This document shows, in pieces, positions 8,439-16,541 of a stretch of DNA of 64,000 nucleotides. Source of the DNA: Lachnospiraceae bacterium (GTDB taxonomy: Bacteria; Bacillota; Clostridia; Lachnospirales; Lachnospiraceae); contig JABZIZ010000008.1 in assembly GCA_015258065.1 (NCBI GenBank), forward strand, positions 43,818-107,817, in the 5' to 3' direction. The notes beneath the pieces are model-generated. The model did no database searches. It saw only the letters and a program-made list of their open reading frames with translations, and was not told the origin of the DNA. Each line of letters opens with the position of its first letter. The first letter of the stretch is position 1. The translations under genes were made by a program, and so were the position numbers.

Positions 8439-9032
8439 ATGAAGAATACAAACGAGATCATGCATACAAAGAACGTCATGATTGTAGGCGTCGGCGGGCA
8501 GGGTTCGCTGTTGGCCAGCAAGCTGTTGGGCAGGCTTTTACTGAGCGAGGGACTGGACGTGAAGGTATCGGAGGTGCACGGGATGTCGCAAAGAGGCGGC
8601 AGCGTGGTGACCTATGTTCGTTACGGAGAACATGTCTATTCGCCGGTGATTGATGAGGAAGGGGCGGATTTCATCGTCTCCTTCGAGCTTTTGGAGGCGG
8701 CACGCTGGCTCCCTTATTTGAAAAAAGACGGAGTGATCGTTACCAATACGCAGCAGATCGATCCGATGCCGGTGATTACGGGAAATGCTACTTACCCGGA
8801 GGATCTGGTGAAGAAGATGAAGGAGACGGGCGCCAGAGTGGATGCGCTTAACTGTCTGGAACTTGCGGAGAAGGCGGGAAGTGCGAAAGCGGTCAATCTG
8901 GTACTCATGGGACGGCTGTCGCATTATTTTGACCTGGAAGATGAAAAATGGCAGAAGGCGATTGAGGAGAGCGTACCGCCCAGGTTCCTGGAGATGAACC
9001 GGAAAGCCTTCGAGCTGGGAAGAAATGCGTAA
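8439..9032 (+). CDS. iorB: Indolepyruvate:ferredoxin oxidoreductase, beta subunit
   Basis: This 197-residue protein is the gamma-domain-type small subunit that partners IorA. The glycine-rich GVGGQGSLLASKLLG near the N-terminus and the VHGMSQRGGSVVTYVR motif are typical of 2-oxoacid:acceptor oxidoreductase gamma/beta subunits. AAAGGA lies eight bases before the ATG. The paaK gene begins around or within its 3' end, so the three genes form one operon. Confidence 0.93.
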   Translation: MKNTNEIMHTKNVMIVGVGGQGSLLASKLLGRLLLSEGLDVKVSEVHGMSQRGGSVVTYVRYGEHVYSPVIDEEGADFIVSFELLEAARWLPYLKKDGVIVTNTQQIDPMPVITGNATYPEDLVKKMKETGARVDALNCLELAEKAGSAKAVNLVLMGRLSHYFDLEDEKWQKAIEESVPPRFLEMNRKAFELGRNA

Positions 9033-9054
9033 GGAATGGGAAGGACAGATAGAA

Positions 9055-10356
9055 ATGGAACTTTTTTTTCAAAAAGAAATTGAAACCGCATCCAGGGAGC
9101 AGATCACTGCCTGGCAGAGCGAGCGTCTGGTCAAACAGGTGCAGCATGTATGGAATCATGTCCCATACTACAGGAAGAAGATGGAAGAGAAGGGACTGGA
9201 AGCAGGAGACATCCGCGGCATCGAAGATCTGCACAAACTTCCCTTTCTCTCCAAGGCGGATCTGCGGGAGTGCTATCCGTACGGTCTTCTGGGGAGCCCA
9301 AGGGAAGAGGTGGTGCGGATTCACTCCACCTCCGGCACGACAGGAAAAAGGGTGGTGGCTTTTTATACGCAGAAAGATCTGGATCTCTGGAGCGACTGCT
9401 GTGCCCGTGCCCTCTGTGCAGCGGGAGCCACGAAGGAAGACGTCTGCCAGGTGTCTTACGGATACGGCCTCTTCACCGGGGGAGCGGGACTGGATGCCGG
9501 CAGTCATAAGGTCGGGTGTATGACCATTCCCACCTCTTCCGGCAATACGGACAGGCAGACCATGTTTATTCGGGATCTGGGTGCGACAATTCTCTGCTGT
9601 ACGCCTTCCTATGCGGCCTATCTGGCGGAAAGCATGAAAGAAATGGGCCTTTCTCCGGAGGAGATTCCGTTAAAAGCGGGCATCTTCGGTGCGGAAGCCT
9701 GGTCGGATGAGATGAGAAAAAGCATCGAAGAGACGCTGGGGATTCAGGCATATAACATCTATGGTCTGACGGAGCTGTCGGGCCCCGGCGTTTCCTTTGA
9801 GTGCTCGGCAAGAAGCGGGATGCACATCAATGAGGATCATTTCATTGCGGAGATCATCGATCCGGAAACGGGAGAGGTGTTGCCGGAAGGGGAAACCGGA
9901 GAACTGGTTTTCACTGCGATCACCAAAGAGGCCTTTCCCCTGATTCGGTATCGAACCAGAGATATCACCTCTTTGTGCAGGGAAAAATGCGCCTGCGGCA
10001 GAACCCATGTCCGCATGATGAGGCTAAGAGGCAGAACAGATGATATGCTGATCATCCGGGGCGTCAACGTCTTCCCGTCTCAGATCGAAACGGTGCTGCT
10101 CAAGCAGGGGTATCAGGCCAACTACCAGATCATTGTGGATCGCGTGAACCATTCGGATACGCTGGAAGTCAGGGTTGAGATGACGCCGGAGATGTTTGTG
10201 GACAATGTCGGAGAGATCGAAACCAGACAGAAGGTGTTGGTCGAAGGGCTGCGATCCATGCTGGGACTCTCGGCACAGGTGACGCTGGTGGCGCCCAAAA
10301 CGATTGTCCGCAGCGAGGGCAAGGCGGTTCGTGTGATTGATAAGAGGAAACTGTAA
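9055..10356 (+). CDS. paaK: Phenylacetate-CoA ligase
   Basis: This ~433-residue enzyme activates phenylacetate-type acids to CoA thioesters. The ATP-binding motif HSTSGTTGKRV, the YNIYGLTELSGPG motif and the DDMLIIRGVNVFPSQIE motif identify the PaaK family. The start at 9055 gives MELFFQKEIETASREQ, which fits the family N-terminus. An in-frame ATG at 9025 would overlap the iorB stop and add ten residues. The iorA-iorB-paaK order is common in anaerobes and suggests interconversion of aryl-acetyl-CoA and aryl-acetate with ATP formation or use. Confidence 0.9.
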   Translation: MELFFQKEIETASREQITAWQSERLVKQVQHVWNHVPYYRKKMEEKGLEAGDIRGIEDLHKLPFLSKADLRECYPYGLLGSPREEVVRIHSTSGTTGKRVVAFYTQKDLDLWSDCCARALCAAGATKEDVCQVSYGYGLFTGGAGLDAGSHKVGCMTIPTSSGNTDRQTMFIRDLGATILCCTPSYAAYLAESMKEMGLSPEEIPLKAGIFGAEAWSDEMRKSIEETLGIQAYNIYGLTELSGPGVSFECSARSGMHINEDHFIAEIIDPETGEVLPEGETGELVFTAITKEAFPLIRYRTRDITSLCREKCACGRTHVRMMRLRGRTDDMLIIRGVNVFPSQIETVLLKQGYQANYQIIVDRVNHSDTLEVRVEMTPEMFVDNVGEIETRQKVLVEGLRSMLGLSAQVTLVAPKTIVRSEGKAVRVIDKRKL

Positions 10357-10401
10357 CGGGAGAAAAAGCAACATAGGAGAGAGCAATATAGGAGAGAGAC
10401 G

Positions 10402-10836
10402 ATGAGTTTAAAACAGATTTCCGTTTTCTTGGAAAACAGGCCGGGCACCCTCAAGGATATGACCGCCGTGCTGACCGAGAACCGGATTGATATGCGTGCC
10501 CTTTCTCTGGCGGAAACGAAGGATTTCGGGATTGCCAGACTCATTGTGGACGATGCGTATCATGCAGCGAATGTATTAAAGGATGCCGGTTTTGTCAGCA
10601 GTCTGACCAGTGTGGTCGGGGTCATGATCCCGGATGAGGTCGGAGGGCTGGACGGCGTGCTGGAGATTTTGCAAAAGAATCATGTCAACGTGGAATATAT
10701 GTATGCGTTTCTGGGGGGAAAGAAAATCAACCACGCCTATATGATTCTGCGGGTGACCGATAACAAGGCGGCGGAGACAGCGCTGTCCGGTAATCATTTC
10801 CGAATTGTGACGCAGGATGAAATTTCGGAACTGTAA
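10402..10836 (+). CDS. Tandem ACT-domain protein
   Basis: The 144-residue product consists of two ACT domains, the first with the FLENRPGTLKDMTAVL signature and the second starting near VGGLDGVLEILQKN. Stand-alone double ACT proteins next to iorAB-paaK are thought to sense amino acids, but the ligand here is unknown. Two copies of ATAGGAGAGAG lie just before the start, the nearer one serving as the ribosome binding site. It is probably the last gene of the ior operon. Confidence 0.8.
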   Translation: MSLKQISVFLENRPGTLKDMTAVLTENRIDMRALSLAETKDFGIARLIVDDAYHAANVLKDAGFVSSLTSVVGVMIPDEVGGLDGVLEILQKNHVNVEYMYAFLGGKKINHAYMILRVTDNKAAETALSGNHFRIVTQDEISEL

Positions 10837-10869
10837 TCGAATGATACGGGGGTCAGAGTCTGAAAGTTC

Positions 10870-10919
10870 GATGCGGGCGTGACAGCCATCCTGCATCATG
10901 GGAATCATACCAATGATTC
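10870..10919 (+). other. Two adjacent hairpins between the ACT gene and thrH
   Basis: GATGCGGG pairs with CCTGCATC (one mismatch), followed by a perfect GAATCAT/ATGATTC hairpin with a four-base loop. No T tract follows, so they are not clear terminators; mRNA processing or stability elements are possible. Confidence 0.45.
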
Positions 10920-10949
10920 TGACATCCATCGTAAGACAGGAGGGGCCAA

Positions 10950-11549
10950 ATGGAGATCGTGTGCCTGGATTTAGAGGGAGTGCTGGTTCCGGAAATCTGG
11001 ATCGCCTTTGCGGAGGAGGCAGGGATTCCGGAACTGAGGAAGACCACGAGGGAGGAGCCGGACTATGATAAATTGATGCAGTGGAGACTGCAGGTCATGA
11101 AGGAGAAAGGGTTGAAACTTCCGCAGATCGAAGAGGTCATTCGCAGGATCGAACCATTTCCGGGGGCGGTAGAATTCCTGGATGCACTCAGAAGCAGGAC
11201 GCAGGTCATTATTCTGAGCGATACCTTTACGGAGTTTGCCCGCGTCCTGATGGAAAAGTTGAAATGGCCGACGATCTTTTGCAACCGGCTGCAGGTGGGA
11301 AAAGACGGTGAAATTACCGGCTATCAAATGCGAACCACCGAAACCAAATTAAGCACCGTGAAGGCCCTGCAGTCGATCGGCTTTGACACGATTGCGGCGG
11401 GAGACAGCTATAACGATCTTGGCATGATCGGGGCCAGCAAGGCGGGCTTCCTCTTCCGCTCCACACCGGAGATTATAGAAGCGCACCCGGAGATTCCCGC
11501 TCTGAATACCTACGAGGAGCTGAAGGAGAACATTTTTTCCGCCCTCTAA
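10950..11549 (+). CDS. thrH: Phosphoserine phosphatase / homoserine phosphotransferase (ThrH-type HAD)
   Basis: This 199-residue HAD-superfamily enzyme begins with the nucleophile motif CLDLEGVLVPEIW, as in Pseudomonas ThrH, where the first Asp is phosphorylated. Motif II lies at ILSDTFTEF and motif IV at GDSYNDLGMI. ThrH dephosphorylates phosphoserine and can transfer the phosphate to homoserine, linking serine and threonine synthesis. An AGGAGGGG site precedes the ATG. The gap after it to the next gene is 99 bases. Confidence 0.88.
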   Translation: MEIVCLDLEGVLVPEIWIAFAEEAGIPELRKTTREEPDYDKLMQWRLQVMKEKGLKLPQIEEVIRRIEPFPGAVEFLDALRSRTQVIILSDTFTEFARVLMEKLKWPTIFCNRLQVGKDGEITGYQMRTTETKLSTVKALQSIGFDTIAAGDSYNDLGMIGASKAGFLFRSTPEIIEAHPEIPALNTYEELKENIFSAL

Positions 11550-11648
11550 GGCTGTTTCTTTTGCCCGTTTTGTCCGACAGAAATAGAGAGCGTACTTGGC
11601 TTTTTTTGAAAAAAAGTTTCGTTCTTATGAGAAGACTGTGAGGTGTGA

Positions 11649-12953
11649 ATGATGGGCAGGGGCAATAATCGTAGTATTTTAAGACAAAGAATGGAGGAAC
11701 TTTTTCATCATCCGAAGAAGCAGGGAGTCATCCTGATGCTCTATCCGGAAGATTTTCGTCACATGAACGATACCTTCGGTGCGGAAAATGCGGAAGCATT
11801 ATTAGAGGAGATGGAGAAGCTTCTGGCAGAAAAGACGGAAGTGGAAGTCATAAACGGCAACGGCGTGGAAATGGTTGCGCTCTTAGACGGCAGAGATATG
11901 ACGGACGCCATCAGAATATCGGGTGAGGTACTGGAGCGGTTTTCACACAGCTTTCGTGTGGGAGAGACCAGATGTCTCTGCAAGGCGCAGATCGGGCTTT
12001 TAGAATATCCCGGGTTGGCACAGACACCGGAGGACGCGCTTTTGTACTTGGACCGTGCTGTTCGAGAGGCGGAAAACTGTGGACAGAACCGGTATCTGGT
12101 GTATGATTCGGAGATGCATGCAGAGTACGTCAGGCGCCATACGATTGCGGTTTCTTTAAGGGAAGCGCTGACAAGTGGTGCGGTGGAGGTGCGCTACCGT
12201 CCGACCTATCAGGTGAGGGAAAAAAGGTTCACACGGGCGGAGTTCTACATGAGAATCTTCATTCCGGGCATCGGCATGGTCGGCTCGCAGGAATTCATGC
12301 CCATTCTGGAAGAAACCGGGCAGGTGACGGAGCTGGAATATTATGCGCTGGACAAGGTCTGTTCCCTGATTTCCCAGTTGATCCAAAAGGGGAATGATTT
12401 TGAATCGGTGGCGCTGCCGATTTCCGCCGACCTGCTGTTACAGGAATATTTTGTAGAGAAGGTGAAGGAAGCCCTAGACCGGTATGAGATTCCGGTGGGA
12501 AAACTGGCGCTGGAAATCACGGAGAACGTTTTGACAAGCGCCTATATGGAAGCGGACAGGGTGCTGAGGGCGTTAAAGGATCTGGGGGTTGAAATCATCC
12601 TCAATAACTTTGGAACGGGATATTCCGGGATCAGTTCGATTCTGGATTTGCCGGTGGATGTGTTAAAACTGGAGAGGCTTTTTATCTGGGAACTGGAGAC
12701 GAATGAAAGGGCTGCGGATCTGATCGACGGACTCATTTCGATTGCGGATCGACTGGGACTCGGAATCATCGCGGAGGGAGTAGAAACGCAGCATCAGGTT
12801 GATCTGTTAAACCTCTTCGGCTGTCCCTACCAGCAGGGCTTTTACTACGTGCCGACGGTGGAAGCGGAGGTATTATCCAGGGTGCTGGGTGCGGGAATCG
12901 ACGATGCACTGGAGATCATTTCCGAGGAAAAACGTAAATTACAGCAGTACTAG
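11649..12953 (+). CDS. Degenerate GGDEF-EAL protein, probably catalytically inactive
   Basis: The 434-residue protein has a GGDEF-like domain (about 25-155) followed by an EAL-fold domain (about 165-425). Both active sites are damaged. The GGDEF signature is replaced by NGVEM near residue 72. The EAL motif reads EFY at 198-200, and the conserved Asp pair of DDFGTGYS is Asn-Asn at 319-320. Glu289, Lys340 and the AEGVE glutamate remain. Known families with such changes act as c-di-GMP receptors or regulators rather than enzymes; that role here is inferred. There is no membrane segment, so it is cytoplasmic. Confidence 0.8.
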   Translation: MMGRGNNRSILRQRMEELFHHPKKQGVILMLYPEDFRHMNDTFGAENAEALLEEMEKLLAEKTEVEVINGNGVEMVALLDGRDMTDAIRISGEVLERFSHSFRVGETRCLCKAQIGLLEYPGLAQTPEDALLYLDRAVREAENCGQNRYLVYDSEMHAEYVRRHTIAVSLREALTSGAVEVRYRPTYQVREKRFTRAEFYMRIFIPGIGMVGSQEFMPILEETGQVTELEYYALDKVCSLISQLIQKGNDFESVALPISADLLLQEYFVEKVKEALDRYEIPVGKLALEITENVLTSAYMEADRVLRALKDLGVEIILNNFGTGYSGISSILDLPVDVLKLERLFIWELETNERAADLIDGLISIADRLGLGIIAEGVETQHQVDLLNLFGCPYQQGFYYVPTVEAEVLSRVLGAGIDDALEIISEEKRKLQQY

Positions 12954-12974
12954 AAAGGCATTTGATACAGATTT

Positions 12975-15863
12975 ATGACGCAGAAGAACAAAACGACATC
13001 AAAACAGTCCGCGCGGAAGATTCTTCCCGCGGACATTCACGATTATATCCGTGTGAGGGGGGCGGCAGAGAATAATTTAAAACACATTAGTGTCAACATT
13101 CCGAGACAGACGCTGACGGTGTTAACCGGTCTTTCCGGTTCCGGCAAGTCCTCCCTCGCCTTCAATACGATTTTTGCCGAGGGACAGCGCAGATATATGG
13201 AATCGCTTTCCTCCTATGCCAGAATGTTTCTGGGACAGATGGAAAAGCCAAACGTGGAGAACATCGAGGGACTGTCTCCGACCATCTCGATCGACCAGAA
13301 AACAACCAATCGCAACCCCAGATCCACCGTGGGTACGGTGACGGAAATCTACGATCACTTTCGTCTCCTCTATGCGAGGATCGGCATTCCCCATTGCCCG
13401 AACTGCGGGAGAGAGATTCGAAGACAGAGCGTGGATGAGATGGCGGATCAGATCCTGCAACTCGAAACAGGAACGAAATTGCAGATTCTGGCTCCCGTCG
13501 TCAGGGGGAAAAAGGGCAGGCACGAGAAGGTCTTTGAACGCGCAAAGAGAGCGGGTTATGTGCGGGTGCGGGTGGACGGCAGCCAATATGACCTGTCCGA
13601 AGAGATCGAACTGGATAAAAACATCAAGCATTCGATTGAGATCATTGTAGACCGGCTGGTGATCAAAGAAGACAGACAGTCCATGCGCTCCCGACTGACG
13701 GATTCGATTGAATCCGCACTGGCGCTGGCAGCAGGCCTTCTGGTCGTGGATGTCATCGGCGGAAAAGAGCTCACGTTTTCCCAGAGCTTTTCCTGCCCGG
13801 ATTGCGGGATTTCCATTCCGGAGATTGAGCCCAGGAGTTTTTCCTTCAACAACCCTTACGGCGCCTGCCCGGAATGCTCGGGGTTGGGATATAAGATGGA
13901 GTTTGATGAGGACCTGATGGTGCCGGATCAGAGGCTGTCTCTCAATGAGGGGGCGATTCAGGTCATGGGATGGCAGTCTTCCGCCAAGGAGGGGAGTTTT
14001 TCGCACGCCCTTTTGGAGGCGCTGGCAAAGACATATCACTTCAGTCTGGACGAACCCTATGAGAAACTGCCGCAGAAGATCAGAACCATGCTGATGCACG
14101 GCTTTGACAAGACGGTGACGGTACACTATGTCGGACAGAGAGGAGAGGGAAATTATCCGATTCTTTTCGACGGACTCATCAAAAACGTAGAGCAGCGCTA
14201 CCGGGAGACGGGGTCCGATGCGGCCAAGGCGGAGTACGAAGAATTTATGCGAATCACGCCCTGTAAGGCCTGCGGTGGCCAGAGACTGAAGAAGGAATCG
14301 CTGGCGGTTACGATTTCGGGTAAGAATATTTACGAGATCACCAATCTGGCGGTCGGGGATTTGAATGCCTATCTGGAAGGGATGGAACTGACGAAGCAGC
14401 AGGAGCGGATCGGTGTGCAGGTGTTAAAAGAGATCCGGGCGCGAGTCGGCTTTCTGATTGACGTGGGACTGGATTATCTGACGCTCTCCCGCGCAACCGC
14501 CACCCTTTCGGGAGGGGAGGCGCAGCGCATCCGGCTGGCAACCCAGATCGGATCGGGGCTCTGCGGCGTCTGTTACATCCTGGATGAGCCTTCGATCGGG
14601 CTGCATCAGAGAGACAATGACAAGCTGCTTGCCACGCTCAAGAATCTGCGGGATCTGGGGAATACCCTGCTCGTGGTGGAGCATGACGAAGATACCATGC
14701 GGGCGGCGGATTATATTGTGGACATCGGACCGGGCGCCGGGGCGCATGGAGGAGAGGTCGTTGCCTGTGGCACGGCGGAAGAGCTCATGCAGGTGCCGGA
14801 ATCGGTGACCGGACAGTATCTTGCGGGAAAAATCAAGATCGAGGTTCCGAAGGAAAGACGGAAGCCGACAGGATTTCTGAAGATCCTCGGTGCACAGGAA
14901 CACAATCTGTGTAACATTGACGTGCGGATTCCGCTGGGGATTTTTACCTGTGTGACGGGGGTTTCAGGCTCCGGCAAGTCGTCGTTGGTCAACGAAATCT
15001 TATACAAACATCTGGCGCATGATTTGAACCGTGCCAGGACGATCCCCGGCAAGCATAAGGGGATTGAAGGAATCGAGCAGCTGGACAAGATCATCAATAT
15101 CGACCAGTCGCCGATCGGGAGAACGCCGAGATCGAATCCCGCGACATATACCGGCGTCTTTGATCTGATTCGCACTCTTTTTGCAGGAACGAATGACGCG
15201 AAGGCGAGGGGCTATCAGAAGGGACGCTTCTCCTTTAATGTGAAGGGCGGCCGTTGCGAAGCCTGCTCGGGAGACGGCATTATCAAGATCGAGATGCACT
15301 TCCTTCCGGATGTGTATGTGCCCTGTGAGGTCTGTGGCGGAAAACGTTATAACCACGAGACATTGGAAGTGAAGTACAAGGGGAAAAGCATCTATGACGT
15401 GCTGGAAATGACGGTGGAAGAGGCACTGCAGTTTTTTGAAAATGTGCCGTCCATCCGGCGCAAGATCCAGACGCTTTACGATGTGGGGCTGGGGTATGTC
15501 AAGCTCGGACAGCCTTCCACCGAACTTTCGGGAGGAGAGGCGCAAAGGATTAAACTGGCGTCCGAGCTTTCGAGGACTTCCACCGGAAAAACCATTTATA
15601 TTCTGGACGAGCCGACGACAGGCCTGCACTTTGCGGATGTCAAAAAACTGGTCGCCATCATGCAGAAGCTGGTGGAGAGCGGAAACTCCGTGATCGTGAT
15701 TGAACACAATCTGGATGTGATCAAGTGTGCGGATTATATTCTTGATATGGGACCGGAAGGCGGAAGTCGAGGCGGTCATTTGATTGCGGAGGGAACGCCG
15801 GAAGAAGTGGCTGGGGTCAAACAATCGTTTACCGGCCAGTATTTAAAGAAAATGCTGAGATAA
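12975..15863 (+). CDS. uvrA: Excinuclease ABC subunit A
   Basis: This full-length 962-residue UvrA recognises DNA damage in nucleotide excision repair. It has two ABC ATPase modules, with Walker A motifs in GLSGSGKSSLAF and GVSGSGKSSLV and signatures ATLSGGEAQRI and TELSGGEAQRI. Each module has a zinc-binding cysteine group (CPNCG near residue 140 and CPDC/CPEC later in the first, CEAC/CEVCGG in the second). It starts 21 bases after the EAL gene. uvrB and uvrC are not in the window. Confidence 0.97.
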   Translation: MTQKNKTTSKQSARKILPADIHDYIRVRGAAENNLKHISVNIPRQTLTVLTGLSGSGKSSLAFNTIFAEGQRRYMESLSSYARMFLGQMEKPNVENIEGLSPTISIDQKTTNRNPRSTVGTVTEIYDHFRLLYARIGIPHCPNCGREIRRQSVDEMADQILQLETGTKLQILAPVVRGKKGRHEKVFERAKRAGYVRVRVDGSQYDLSEEIELDKNIKHSIEIIVDRLVIKEDRQSMRSRLTDSIESALALAAGLLVVDVIGGKELTFSQSFSCPDCGISIPEIEPRSFSFNNPYGACPECSGLGYKMEFDEDLMVPDQRLSLNEGAIQVMGWQSSAKEGSFSHALLEALAKTYHFSLDEPYEKLPQKIRTMLMHGFDKTVTVHYVGQRGEGNYPILFDGLIKNVEQRYRETGSDAAKAEYEEFMRITPCKACGGQRLKKESLAVTISGKNIYEITNLAVGDLNAYLEGMELTKQQERIGVQVLKEIRARVGFLIDVGLDYLTLSRATATLSGGEAQRIRLATQIGSGLCGVCYILDEPSIGLHQRDNDKLLATLKNLRDLGNTLLVVEHDEDTMRAADYIVDIGPGAGAHGGEVVACGTAEELMQVPESVTGQYLAGKIKIEVPKERRKPTGFLKILGAQEHNLCNIDVRIPLGIFTCVTGVSGSGKSSLVNEILYKHLAHDLNRARTIPGKHKGIEGIEQLDKIINIDQSPIGRTPRSNPATYTGVFDLIRTLFAGTNDAKARGYQKGRFSFNVKGGRCEACSGDGIIKIEMHFLPDVYVPCEVCGGKRYNHETLEVKYKGKSIYDVLEMTVEEALQFFENVPSIRRKIQTLYDVGLGYVKLGQPSTELSGGEAQRIKLASELSRTSTGKTIYILDEPTTGLHFADVKKLVAIMQKLVESGNSVIVIEHNLDVIKCADYILDMGPEGGSRGGHLIAEGTPEEVAGVKQSFTGQYLKKMLR

Positions 15864-16200
15864 ACAGCTCTTTTCGGCAAAGTTACGTATTGTAATCACC
15901 AGGCAGAGGGGAGATTGATTTTAGCCCCTCTCTGCCGTAGAATGAAAGAAATCATGGTGTGACCAAAACAAGGCGTTGCACCGGGAATCAGCAGATCCGG
16001 GATGAAAATTGGGGTGAATTGCGCACAAAATAAACGATATTTCGTCAAATTGTATACGCAACGACAAAAAGGGGAAGGGGGGAGAGAAACCCTATAAAGG
16101 ATAGGGAGGAGAATACCGATAACGATACTAGGTTGTTATCTATATCAGGACGGTTCATGATCTTTACCATCTTATGATTAACCAGAAGGAGGAAGGAGCA
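15864..16200. other. Intergenic region between uvrA and the V-ATPase operon
   Basis: No gene is seen in these 337 bases. A strong GC-rich hairpin lies at 15902-15936 and a short CCCTAT/ATAGGG hairpin near 16091-16107. The operon promoter should be here, but I could not pick a convincing -35/-10 pair. Confidence 0.6.
15902..15936 (+). terminator. Probable uvrA transcription terminator hairpin
   Basis: GGCAGAGGGG pairs with CCCCTCTCTGCC across a 13-base loop, 39 bases after the uvrA stop. The stem is strong but no T run follows, so termination may be partial or factor-dependent. Confidence 0.5.
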
Positions 16201-16512
16201 TTGGCAATAGACACGATTCAGAAGATCCGGGATGCGGAGTCGCAGACGACGCAGAAGGAAAAAGACGCCAAAAAGCAGGCGGAGCGGATGGTTGAGGAGG
16301 CGAAGGAAGCCGCCGGAGTGCTGGTCAAGGAAAGGATTGCCGAAGCAAAGAAGCAGGGCGAGGAAGCTCTTGCCGGGGCAGCGGAAGAGAACAAACGGGC
16401 TGTGGAGCAGGCAAGAGAAGAGGCGAGAAGCCAGGTGGAAGCTCTGAAAACGCAGGCGGCACAGAGAGAAAAAGAGGCGGTGGAAGCCGTTCTGAAAGAA
16501 CTCACAGCCTGA
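16201..16512 (+). CDS. ntpF: V-type ATP synthase peripheral stalk subunit (G/H type)
   Basis: This is the first gene of a nine-gene V/A-ATPase operon. I place the start at the TTG at 16201 because AAGGAGGAAGGAG ends two bases before it. An in-frame ATG at 16174 has no such site and would embed that site in coding sequence. The resulting 103-residue protein is a long Lys/Glu/Ala-rich helix suited to the coiled-coil peripheral stalk that it forms with subunit E. Confidence 0.8.
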   Translation: MAIDTIQKIRDAESQTTQKEKDAKKQAERMVEEAKEAAGVLVKERIAEAKKQGEEALAGAAEENKRAVEQAREEARSQVEALKTQAAQREKEAVEAVLKELTA

Positions 16513-16541
16513 CAGGAAAGGCACAGGAAAGGAGGCAGAGC

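Noticed and set aside
16174..16200. ATG at 16174 as the start of the first V-ATPase gene
   Set aside because: It has no ribosome site, and a strong one lies just before the in-frame TTG at 16201.
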